DNA from: DATNPX01 sp036702975
GTDB taxonomy: Bacteria > Cyanobacteriota > Vampirovibrionia > Obscuribacterales > Obscuribacteraceae
DNA: 64,000 nt
Assembly: GCA_036702975.1 (NCBI GenBank)
Contig: DATNPX010000059.1
Location: forward strand, 272,882-336,881
Direction: 5' to 3'
Made by a program: the position numbers and the translations under genes. Numbering within the stretch: the stretch's first letter is position 1; the number at the start of each line of letters is the position of its first letter. Positions 17,044-24,627 of the stretch are shown in pieces. The notes beneath the pieces were generated by a model. It was not told the DNA's origin. It saw only the letters and a program-made list of their open reading frames with translations, and made no database searches.

Positions 17044-18264
17044 ATGGTCGATAGTACAAAAATTCAGCCAACCGAACCGAACGCATTGTTCGGGCACGGC
17101 ACGCTTTTGGGCAAACTGCAGAACCTGGAAGTTGCCTTGATCATGCTCACAGGACTGCTGGAGGCGATGGTGACGCCTCTGGCTGCACACTCGACATTGT
17201 CTTCTTCGCTCGTCGCATCTATTGTGTGTCTTGGTGTTCTCGCCGTTATCTCACAGTATCCACCGGTCAACCAATCCTTTCCGTACAGATTCGGCTACCT
17301 GTTGCTTGAGCTTTGCATAGTTTTTGCCGCCAGCATATTTGGCGCTTACCGCGTCTTCTCGTTGCTTTTTGCCACAGTCATAGCGAAAGCCGCCTTGTTG
17401 CTGCCATTTCGAGGTCTAATCGCATTGATGTTCATCACGGCAGCTCTGCATCTTACTGGCTCCCAGTTGAATCCGATTATCTCGCACGAGGAAGCAACCA
17501 AGCCATCTTCATCACTGATATCGCTGCTCGAGTATCGTTTCGAAAGCGAAGCATTCATGCTCTCCCTCCTGGTGCTAGTAGGACTGATGTCTCGTACAGT
17601 CGTCAGCGAACGAGAGAGCAAGCGCCAGGTCGAAGAGTTGGCGATGGAAGTAGAAACATTGGCCACCTTTCAGGAACGAGCGCGCATTGCCAGAGAGATT
17701 CATGATGCTCTGGGACACACGCTTACATCTTTAAATATTCAGCTAGAAGTAGCGAAGAAGATGCAGGACCGCGATCCCGAGAAATCTAGAGCAGCCCTGT
17801 ATTCAGCAAAAGAGCTGGCCAGTCAATCATTGAACGACGTGCGACAGGCGCTGCACATGATCGTCCCATCAAGAGAAGACAGCGACCCATTCGACATAAA
17901 CGAAGCGATTCCGCAGCTTGTCAGGCAAGTCGAGCAGAATCAACCAGTGAAGATTCGGCTCGACCTTGAGCGCGTCAAGTTGTCTGCAAATAAGAGTCAC
18001 CACCTTTACTGCATCGTTCGCGAGTGCTTGACGAACATTCAGAGGCACGCCAGCGCCACACAGATCGGCATCGCTTTCAGTCAACCGGCAGACATCATTC
18101 TGGTGGAGATCTCAGATGACGGGCGCGGCTTTGACCCACAAGAAGCTGGCGGCGGATTTGGACTTTCGGGGATGAAGGAACGCGTGGAGTTTCTTGGTGG
18201 GTCGCTGGCAATTCAGAGCTCACCAGGCGTGGGAACGAAGATCAAGGTCAGTGTGCCCAGTTGA
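17044..18264 (+). CDS. Membrane sensor histidine kinase, NarL/HisKA_3 type
   Basis: From the ATG at 17044 the protein has 406 residues; a TTG at 17005 would add 13. Five or six hydrophobic segments fill the first 190 residues, then come a coiled region (SERESKRQVEELAMEVETL), the phosphoacceptor motif ARIAREIHDALGHTL (His220) of the HisKA_3 class, and a HATPase domain with NIQRHASA, DDGRGFD and GFGLSGMKERVEFLGG. It phosphorylates itself and then its partner regulator encoded directly downstream (18315). The membrane part has no recognised ligand domain, so the stimulus is unknown. Confidence 0.92.
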   Translation: MVDSTKIQPTEPNALFGHGTLLGKLQNLEVALIMLTGLLEAMVTPLAAHSTLSSSLVASIVCLGVLAVISQYPPVNQSFPYRFGYLLLELCIVFAASIFGAYRVFSLLFATVIAKAALLLPFRGLIALMFITAALHLTGSQLNPIISHEEATKPSSSLISLLEYRFESEAFMLSLLVLVGLMSRTVVSERESKRQVEELAMEVETLATFQERARIAREIHDALGHTLTSLNIQLEVAKKMQDRDPEKSRAALYSAKELASQSLNDVRQALHMIVPSREDSDPFDINEAIPQLVRQVEQNQPVKIRLDLERVKLSANKSHHLYCIVRECLTNIQRHASATQIGIAFSQPADIILVEISDDGRGFDPQEAGGGFGLSGMKERVEFLGGSLAIQSSPGVGTKIKVSVPS

Positions 18265-18314
18265 TTCGCGATAAAATTAGTTGGCTCGATTTAAAAAGTT
18301 GAGGGTTGTCCAGC

Positions 18315-18950
18315 GTGATTAGAATACTCATAGTCGACGATCAAAATCTCGTTCGAGAAGGTATGGCTTCATTGCTTTCCCTGGAAGAAGACCTCGAGGT
18401 TATCGGTCAAGCAAGCAATGGAGAAGAGGCTTGCCAGCTTGCAGACACGCTTTCGCCAGACGTAGTGCTAATGGATGTCAGAATGCCTGTGTGTGACGGC
18501 GTCACCGCTTCCGGTATCATCCACAGCAAGCATCCTAAAATCAAAATCATCGTTTTGACCACTTTTGACGAGGAAGAATATATTATGCTCGCCCTACAGA
18601 GGGGAGCGTCCGGCTACTTGCTGAAAGATACTCCGTCTGAGCAAGTGGCTGCGGTAATACGTTCTGTTTTTGCCGGACATACACTGCTAGGACCAACGAT
18701 TACGCCGAAAGTGCTTTCGCATCTCACAGCTGTAAGGTCCGAACCAAAGAAAGCCGATTACACGGCAATCTTGACCACTAGAGAGATCGACGTATTGAAA
18801 CTGCTCGGTCAGGGCAAGAGCAATCGAGAGATATCGCGTGAACTGAATATCACTGAGGGAACAGTGAAAAATCACATCACCAAAATCTTCAACCAGGTCG
18901 GCGTGCGAGACAGAACACAAGCGGCCCTGTGGGTCCAACAAAACTTGTGA
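18315..18950 (+). CDS. NarL/FixJ-family response regulator
   Basis: A receiver domain with Asp54 (VVLMDVRMP) precedes a LuxR-type helix-turn-helix (LTTREIDVLKLLGQGKSNREISRELNITEGTVKNHITKIFNQVG). The GTG at 18315 lies nine bases after a GAGGG and gives the usual family start (VIRILIVDDQ); a TTG at 18306 sits directly on that site and is less likely. It is the partner of the histidine kinase at 17044, separated by 50 bases. Its target genes are not apparent. Confidence 0.93.
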   Translation: MIRILIVDDQNLVREGMASLLSLEEDLEVIGQASNGEEACQLADTLSPDVVLMDVRMPVCDGVTASGIIHSKHPKIKIIVLTTFDEEEYIMLALQRGASGYLLKDTPSEQVAAVIRSVFAGHTLLGPTITPKVLSHLTAVRSEPKKADYTAILTTREIDVLKLLGQGKSNREISRELNITEGTVKNHITKIFNQVGVRDRTQAALWVQQNL

Positions 18951-19071
18951 GCGGCCCGAAAAGAATTATTCCGCCATTCTTGCGGCTACACTCACTCGCC
19001 TTGAATTGCGCGGCGATAGTTTCTTTTGTGTTACTGGCAACTAATCTCATGCCTTATCGAACCTTAAGAAC

Positions 19072-19101
19072 GAAAAAAAGAAGGAAAAAAAGAAGGAAAA
19101 A
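19072..19101. repeat. 12-bp tandem purine repeat
   Basis: GAAAAAAAGAAG is repeated twice in a row (19072-19083, 19084-19095), followed by a partial third copy GAAAAA. This purine-only tract lies in the gap between the response regulator and the hydrolase remnant. Confidence 0.6.
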
Positions 19102-19149
19102 ATTGAAATTGGTCACAGGCTGAACTTGCTGGAAGGTGGGTATGCGGCC

Positions 19150-19361
19150 AAAATGACACCGGATATGACATCGCGCCGCCTTGCGAACAAAATGAACTGA
19201 TCGCGACACTACAAAACAACAACAATCCTTCACTATTTCTTCACTGCAATATCGGTCATTACCGCCCGCCCCAAGACGTCAGTTTAAAGGCATTTGATTT
19301 TGCGAATCAGGAAAGCTGCCAATATCGTGTAATATATGGAACACTTGATAAGAGCAGCATC
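19150..19361 (+). pseudogene. Internally deleted duplicate of the downstream alpha/beta hydrolase gene
   Basis: The stretch reads DIAPPCEQNELIATLQNNNNPS and then SLKAFDFANQ. The intact hydrolase at 19362-20306 ends in DIVVPPIQQQEIIAALKSNNNP and SLQAFDFANR. The DNA AAAATGACACC at 19150-19160 also occurs near the start of the intact gene (19533). The remnant therefore seems to keep a trace of the N-terminal part fused to the C-terminal tail, with about 600 bases lost in between. It is followed in the same frame by the start of the intact gene, so the pair arose as a tandem duplication. It lacks the catalytic core. Confidence 0.65.
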
Positions 19362-20306
19362 TTGAAATTCAAAATCTCAATTGCGCTTTTGCTTGTCTCA
19401 CTTTTAGCAAACGGCGTCTCGATCCTTTTCCTCGTTCTGGTGATCAACCAGTCCCATCACATTTCGCAGCTGAAAAAGCAGAAAAACGAAATTGCGCACC
19501 AGCTCAATATCGTCCAGGACAGTGCGAACTCTAAAATGACACCATATTTGGCGCCATCAAGAGTCTCGCGCCAGGTGTTCATGAGCCATCTGGACAATCG
19601 GGAAGATTGCTTTGCTGTAGCGCCACCAGATCCAAGCCCTGTGCCGGGTGGTGTCACTCTAGTCGTTTATTTGCACGGACTCGGTGGAAGTTTTCTCGAA
19701 CCTTTCATTTACGGAAATCCTAAGCCGATCGGATTTAGCATAATCGAACACTGTCCACAAGCTGTCGTCTTGTCTTGCAGTTATCGCCGTGAGAAATCGT
19801 TTGGCAATGACGAAGCGCTGTTTGATATAACGCAAAATATTCGACATATGTGTCAGCGGCTTCCAGTAAAAAAGATAATTCTCTTCGGTGAATCGATGGG
19901 CGGAATGACGGTCTTGAATTATGGTGCCACCGCACCCAGTGACATTCAAGAAAAACTGACAGGCATCGTGAGCATAGAAGGTGCAGGGGATTTAGCCCAG
20001 CTTTTCGTCCAAACCATTCCTGGTATTCGGGTGGCGCTTTCAAACGCATTTGGCACACCAACGGAACACCCAGCACTTTATCAGAGAAAGAGCTTTAACT
20101 ATAACGTGCACCGCTTACCGCCGCGTGTGAAAGTGGCAATCATTTCCGCCATCAAAGATATAGTCGTGCCACCGATTCAACAACAAGAAATAATAGCGGC
20201 CCTGAAGAGCAACAACAATCCCTGCTGCCTTATACCTTTCGACTCAGGTCACGGCTTCCCGCCAGAATCTATGAGTTTGCAAGCCTTCGATTTTGCAAAC
20301 AGGTAA
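19362..20306 (+). CDS. Membrane-anchored alpha/beta hydrolase
   Basis: This 314-residue protein starts with a hydrophobic anchor (ISIALLLVSLLANGVSILFLVLVI), so the catalytic domain is probably outside the cytoplasm. The fold is shown by the oxyanion-region motif VVYLHGLGGS (about 102-110), the nucleophile elbow FGESMGGM with Ser178, and a likely acid Asp266 (AIKDIVVPP) and base His297 (DSGHGFP). Substrate class (ester, lipid or peptide) is not evident. A decayed tandem copy lies just upstream. The start is TTG at 19362; no nearby ATG would keep the anchor, and the ribosome binding site is weak. Confidence 0.8.
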   Translation: MKFKISIALLLVSLLANGVSILFLVLVINQSHHISQLKKQKNEIAHQLNIVQDSANSKMTPYLAPSRVSRQVFMSHLDNREDCFAVAPPDPSPVPGGVTLVVYLHGLGGSFLEPFIYGNPKPIGFSIIEHCPQAVVLSCSYRREKSFGNDEALFDITQNIRHMCQRLPVKKIILFGESMGGMTVLNYGATAPSDIQEKLTGIVSIEGAGDLAQLFVQTIPGIRVALSNAFGTPTEHPALYQRKSFNYNVHRLPPRVKVAIISAIKDIVVPPIQQQEIIAALKSNNNPCCLIPFDSGHGFPPESMSLQAFDFANR

Positions 20307-20331
20307 AGCCTCTTCGCCTCAAGCGGCATGA

Positions 20332-21141
20332 TTATTTCGTCAAAAACTGAATCGATTTTTCGATAATAGAGGCATCCTTGAGCACGCCCCTGTGTCCTAA
20401 ATTCTCTACAATTAGCAAGGTATTGTTTCGGAAAAGACGAGCAAGAACTTCAGCCGAAGCTGCCGGAACAATTAGATCGTCAGTCGAATGAATTAACAAA
20501 ACCTCTGCGTGCTTTGCCTTTATCGATGGTATCAACTCAGTAGATTTAATGCGCACCCTGACGCCCATATCCTCCAAAGTTTGGACAAATCTCTCAACAT
20601 CGGTTTCGCTTAAACCTTTTGCTCTAGCAAATTCGCGCGTGCCTAACTCGTAATCGTTGGGTGATGCGAGCAAAACTATCTTCTCGGGCATGACACCTTT
20701 AGTAAGGGCAACTTGTGTTGCGGCACCACCCGCCGAGTGTGCAACTATGCCTTTTAACTTGCCAAGAAAGTTAGCTGCACAAACTACACCTTCGCCCAGG
20801 TGTTCAAGCCCCGCGATTTCTCCACTAGACTCGCCGTGCGCCGGGAGATCCATAGTCACTGCACGGAGACCCTTCTGAACAATTTCGGGAACAAACCCAA
20901 ACATATCTTGCTGATTTGCGGCCCAACCATGCACCAGCAGGACGGTTTCCCCTTCACCCCAAGAGCGCAAAGATAGGGTTTCATTTTTAAATGGGACTTG
21001 CATCACCGACGGTTCGACTTCGAGCCGCGGCCGCCTTACAATTTTACGAAGACTGTTCGGGGATAGATAAGCGCTAGCAAGAGAGTGCAGGTCTTGAATA
21101 GTTTGTTCTGTTTGAGTCACGGTTTCTTTATCCACGTACAA
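20332..21141 (-). CDS. Alpha/beta hydrolase
   Basis: This 269-residue soluble hydrolase has an oxyanion motif LLVHGWAANQ (His71), the DLPAHGESSG strand, the elbow VAHSAGGA with nucleophile Ser136, the acid region IHSTDDLIVP (Asp221 or Asp222) and the base His250 (ENLGHRG). No signal peptide is present. The gene is convergent with the membrane-anchored hydrolase but the two proteins do not look closely related. The exact substrate cannot be inferred. Confidence 0.85.
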   Translation of the reverse strand: MYVDKETVTQTEQTIQDLHSLASAYLSPNSLRKIVRRPRLEVEPSVMQVPFKNETLSLRSWGEGETVLLVHGWAANQQDMFGFVPEIVQKGLRAVTMDLPAHGESSGEIAGLEHLGEGVVCAANFLGKLKGIVAHSAGGAATQVALTKGVMPEKIVLLASPNDYELGTREFARAKGLSETDVERFVQTLEDMGVRVRIKSTELIPSIKAKHAEVLLIHSTDDLIVPAASAEVLARLFRNNTLLIVENLGHRGVLKDASIIEKSIQFLTK

Positions 21142-21275
21142 GCCTCAGCATTGTTTCATATTTCACTTGCAAGTTGCAAGCCATTCGCCAACATTACTAA
21201 TGCAGGCGGTTTAATATCCAGTCAAATCAAACATATAAATAAAGCAGGTATATAACCCATGCTGCTAAGAAGAAT

Positions 21276-21339
21276 GAGACCTCTGCGGACTCTTTCCTGG
21301 CGACTTATTGTAGTCACCTGAAACAACCGCGGAGGTCTC
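21276..21339. repeat. Long inverted repeat (13-bp arms)
   Basis: GAGACCTCTGCGG (21276-21288) pairs with CCGCGGAGGTCTC (21327-21339), perfectly in plus-strand RNA if one U-G pair is counted, around a 38-base loop. It lies 32 bases past the stop of the leftward VIT/vWA gene, and after the second arm on that strand comes ATTCTTCTT, so it may be that gene's terminator. The arms pair better on the plus strand, so an RNA read in that direction is also possible. Confidence 0.5.
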
Positions 21340-21371
21340 GACTGTGCTCAGCCTTCGTGCTAGCTTCGGTG

Positions 21372-23891
21372 TTAGCTTTGCTGCACCGCAGACGCCGTAA
21401 TTTCGTAGGCAACGCCTTTATAAACGAAAATCACTCTTTGTCCCACTGCTAGATATTTTGCAATAGCGGGATTCTTGCGCAGCAGATCGAAATAAGCGTC
21501 ACTGCCGAAGGCGATCTTCTTGAGGGAGGAGCGCTGCTTTTCAGAAAATTCGCTGTCAGTCCAGACATCTGCTGCGAAGTAGAACGTTTTGTCTTCTACA
21601 ACCTTCATAACATTGGACGCAGCCGAAGAGCCACTGTATGCTACAGTTGCAGATTTCAAATCGTTCTGTTTCTTTGCATGAGCGACCGCGTCCTTGCCTT
21701 TTTCGGGCGCGCTTCGGAAGTCTCGAATGACCGCCAAGCTGTCTGCGAATGCAGGAGCTTTGAGCGCTTCTCGATAAGAGGCTTTCGACAGTGCTCCTTC
21801 TTCTGATTCACTAGACATAGCGACTCCCCGGGTAGCTGTCGCCATGGCGTTATATCCATGAAAAGCGCTCATTGGAGCCGCCGCAGGAGTGGGGCGCGGA
21901 GCCGGGGAGGATTGTACCATTGGCACAGCACCACCGGCGGCACCACCAGCGACGCCGCCGCGACGTCTCCACAGATTTCCCTGAACAGCGGAAACCGGAC
22001 CATTTGCAAGCCGTCCGTTTTCACTGGGGTCTGTGACCAAGAAAGATGTGTAGGCAGTTATAATCCCATACTTCTTGGACAGTGCCACTATCTCATCGAC
22101 AATCTCGCGATTTTCTGAATTTTCTTGCGCCACTTCGGTCAAATGTGCAATACGACGCATAGCCCAGAGACGAGGCAAGTAGGTGTGACCTGTATCTTCT
22201 GGCGCGAACTCCATCGGGAACGAATACGATTTTTCCGCACCATTTACACTTCCGGTGAGATGAACAGTGGCATGTCCTGCGGTCTTATATTTGCCAATCA
22301 ATAGAACCTGGCTGCCAGCGAAGATATCCTTCACTTCTCGCGGATAAACATCTTTTGTTTGAATTCCATCGAAGCTGATTTTGACGTTACTGAGAACCGG
22401 GCTCTTGATCTTTTGATAGAAGCCGCTCATCGCAGTTTCAAGGTCTTCTTTTGGTTCCACATACTGGGCATAGCCATGATGCCCGTCAGCAAGTTTATTC
22501 AACAACTTGGTGTTGACGTCATAGCCGACACCAAAATCGAAAACTCTGATGTCTCTTTTTGCATGAACCTTCGGTAGCAGCTTGTCCATTGTGGTATCAC
22601 CAACGGTGGGCTCGCCGTCAGTCATCAAAATCAGATAGCCAGGTCTGGGCGTCTCTTCTTTGAGCATCGTGCAGCCGGTAGAGAGGGCGTCACCGATATT
22701 GGTACCACCGTGAGCCTCCAGGCCGTTGATAAAGTCGGCTGCAGCTTTTTTATTTGCAGCAGTGGCATTAGCAAGATGAGGCTGGAACGAATCTACATCA
22801 GTATTGAACTGAACGAGCCCAAATCTATCCTCAGCGTTGAGAGCATTAACGATGTATTTCATCGCCTTTTTCGCTTGCTCGATCTTTTCGCCTTGCATAG
22901 ACCCAGAGGTGTCGACAGCAAGCACGATGTCCTTTGGCAGCGGCTTCGTCGTTGTCATTGGTGGTGTGACTGAGAATAAGAAATAGCCGTCTTCACCGCT
23001 GTTTCTATGGGTGAGAACGTTGGCCGCGAAGTCTTTATCCGAGACACTGAAATAGAGCATAAAGTCTTTGTCTGGAACGTAGCCTTTCGCATCAAAAGAG
23101 ATGTGTGCATGATGGTCGTCAGACTTCTTCGCCTCGACCTCATGACTTGGAGACCAGATGGTACGCAAGCTTTGCTTACTGGAGATCTTCAAGTCGATTT
23201 TGACGTCTTCGATAGGTGCGCCGCCATCAGCCTCTGCTTTTAAGGGAAAACGATACTTCAACATTCCGTTTTCCGCTTTCAACACTTGCGTGTATTCAAG
23301 CTCGACTTTTTTAGAGCCGTGAGCTGGAATCGGAAAGATTCTGGCCCGCACAGTTTTGTAGTCGGCGTATTCCAGCAACCCTGGGTCGACCATTTTGCGA
23401 ACGATCTCTTCATAGGTTCGGCGAGCTTCGTTAGCCTCTAAAATCTTCCCTTCGACCGGCTTTCCATCGATATGCAACGAGAAGGAACTGAATGTCGTGT
23501 CCTCTGGCAGCGGGAACATATAGGTACCGGCCAAATTTCTGTCAGTGTCATTGAAAAACGTTTGCGTGATGTAAGTCTTTGCCACCTGGTCGTTGATCTC
23601 GACTTTTATGTCTTCCGATTCAACACGCAAACCCACGCTAACAGTGCCTTTCAAGAGAGTCGGTGGTGTCGGTGGAACCGGATGCACTGGATGCGAGGGG
23701 GGATGAACAGGCGGGTGCACCGGAGGCATCACCACAACCGGTGGATGAATTGGCGGCACAACGACGCCGGGCAACATGGCGACATTGGTCAAGCTCGAAT
23801 CAATAACAATGAATCCCGAGGCAAAAGACGGCGGCGCAACACACGCAACACCAACAATCGCCAGCAACGACCTCTTCGTGAGATTTCTCAT
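21372..23891 (-). CDS. Secreted VIT and von Willebrand factor A domain protein
   Basis: This 839-residue protein has a signal peptide (LLAIVGVACVAPPSFASG), then a Pro/His-rich tract (about 45-78) built from PPVHPP-like units. A VIT domain follows (about 80-215: TYITQTFFNDTDRNLAGTYMFPLPE, ANEARRTYEEIVRKMVDPGLLEY). A vWA domain (about 320-500) carries the metal-binding MIDAS motif DTSGS (Asp327, Ser329, Ser331), and a further beta-rich region plus a Gly/Ala/Pro stretch precede the C-terminal part. This matches bacterial inter-alpha-trypsin-inhibitor-heavy-chain-like proteins, which are thought to bind matrix or surface partners. A ribosome binding site (GAGGTG) precedes the ATG. It stands alone between intergenic gaps. 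Confidence 0.9.
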   Translation of the reverse strand: MRNLTKRSLLAIVGVACVAPPSFASGFIVIDSSLTNVAMLPGVVVPPIHPPVVVMPPVHPPVHPPSHPVHPVPPTPPTLLKGTVSVGLRVESEDIKVEINDQVAKTYITQTFFNDTDRNLAGTYMFPLPEDTTFSSFSLHIDGKPVEGKILEANEARRTYEEIVRKMVDPGLLEYADYKTVRARIFPIPAHGSKKVELEYTQVLKAENGMLKYRFPLKAEADGGAPIEDVKIDLKISSKQSLRTIWSPSHEVEAKKSDDHHAHISFDAKGYVPDKDFMLYFSVSDKDFAANVLTHRNSGEDGYFLFSVTPPMTTTKPLPKDIVLAVDTSGSMQGEKIEQAKKAMKYIVNALNAEDRFGLVQFNTDVDSFQPHLANATAANKKAAADFINGLEAHGGTNIGDALSTGCTMLKEETPRPGYLILMTDGEPTVGDTTMDKLLPKVHAKRDIRVFDFGVGYDVNTKLLNKLADGHHGYAQYVEPKEDLETAMSGFYQKIKSPVLSNVKISFDGIQTKDVYPREVKDIFAGSQVLLIGKYKTAGHATVHLTGSVNGAEKSYSFPMEFAPEDTGHTYLPRLWAMRRIAHLTEVAQENSENREIVDEIVALSKKYGIITAYTSFLVTDPSENGRLANGPVSAVQGNLWRRRGGVAGGAAGGAVPMVQSSPAPRPTPAAAPMSAFHGYNAMATATRGVAMSSESEEGALSKASYREALKAPAFADSLAVIRDFRSAPEKGKDAVAHAKKQNDLKSATVAYSGSSAASNVMKVVEDKTFYFAADVWTDSEFSEKQRSSLKKIAFGSDAYFDLLRKNPAIAKYLAVGQRVIFVYKGVAYEITASAVQQS

Positions 23892-24070
23892 GTTTCACCT
23901 CTACCAACGTTCGCCCTGGTAAATACCTTTTGTACCCAGATGCCATGTTATGAGGTTACAAGGGAAGCACAGTTTTTCCTGCCCTAACTACGCTCGTTCT
24001 TGCTCAGGGTTTACCCTACCTGCGACAGCCGGCAAGACTTTGCGGGCGAAACTAGTTCTTTGAAAGCAGG

Positions 24071-24098
24071 AAAAACACTCCTCGATAGCGAGGAGTGT
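24071..24098 (-). terminator. Intrinsic terminator of the leftward zinc-ribbon gene
   Basis: ACACTCCTCG (24075-24084) and CGAGGAGTGT (24089-24098) form a perfect 10-bp stem with loop ATAG. On the minus strand it is followed by TTTTTCC, a proper T-run. It lies 31 bases past the stop of the gene at 24129. Confidence 0.85.
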
Positions 24099-24128
24099 CC
24101 TTACAAACTGTAATAACAACAGCCTTAA

Positions 24129-24341
24129 CTAGTCGCCGGAAGCGAAGTCATCACGAGTGAGCATTTCATCTCGCTCGGGATCGTTCTCTGTGTAATAAGG
24201 AACTAGATCGTCAGCTTTAGTCGTCTTGCACATAGGGCAACTGAGCGGTCCATCATCGTATTTAAATAGAGCCTGACAGCGCTGACAAACATAGCTCCCT
24301 TTTTGCACAAAGGTCATCCGTTGAGCTGCTTTTGCGTTCAT
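24129..24341 (-). CDS. Small rubredoxin-like zinc-ribbon protein
   Basis: This 70-residue protein carries CQRC (Cys19, Cys22) and CPMC (Cys35, Cys38) around KYDDGPLS, like the metal-binding core of rubredoxin-type zinc ribbons in the family that typically ends with an acidic C-terminus; here the tail is DDFASGD. It probably binds one Zn or Fe atom; an electron-transfer role is possible but not shown. A ribosome binding site (AGGTG) precedes the ATG, and a strong terminator follows it. Confidence 0.75.
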   Translation of the reverse strand: MNAKAAQRMTFVQKGSYVCQRCQALFKYDDGPLSCPMCKTTKADDLVPYYTENDPERDEMLTRDDFASGD

Positions 24342-24360
24342 ATTTCACCTGCTTTTGAGC

Positions 24361-24615
24361 TTATGGCTGGGAGACGGTTTCAAGGTAAAACTGTCGGGTC
24401 TCAGGGGCTGAAGCTGCTTGGTTTGCCAGAGCTGCGCTAGGGCTTATCTGACGAGGCGGAGCCCATCCGCCTGCACTGATGACGAATTGGCCTTGCCGTT
24501 GTTCCACAAAGAGTTGGCTGATGAAATCGGTCTGTCGCGTGGGAGAATATGTCTTCACAAGTTTCGCTATGGCGTGACATGGTTGCCTGGCATGACGTGG
24601 CATCTGGCATGACAT
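24361..24615 (-). CDS. Possible small protein, weak evidence
   Basis: An 84-codon minus-strand frame ends 19 bases upstream of the zinc-ribbon start. Its middle (QTDFISQLFVEQRQGQFVISAGGWAPPRQISPSAALANQAAS) has plausible protein-like composition. However, its first codons come from the pentamer repeat of the neighbouring gene's start region, and there is no ribosome binding site or family match. It may be a leader or a chance frame. Confidence 0.3.
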   Translation of the reverse strand: MSCQMPRHARQPCHAIAKLVKTYSPTRQTDFISQLFVEQRQGQFVISAGGWAPPRQISPSAALANQAASAPETRQFYLETVSQP

Positions 24616-24627
24616 GACATGACATGA
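24609..24627. repeat. Tandem ATGAC repeat overlapping a start codon
   Basis: Three perfect copies of ATGAC are followed by a partial ATGA, so the start codon of the gene at 24624 is the fourth ATG in the array. Adding or losing a unit would move the upstream ATGs but leave the reading frame of the last one unchanged. Confidence 0.7.

Noticed and set aside
18929..19123. 64-codon plus-strand frame with a Lys/Arg-rich end
   Set aside because: Its tail is produced by the 12-bp purine repeat and the rest overlaps the response regulator end out of frame.
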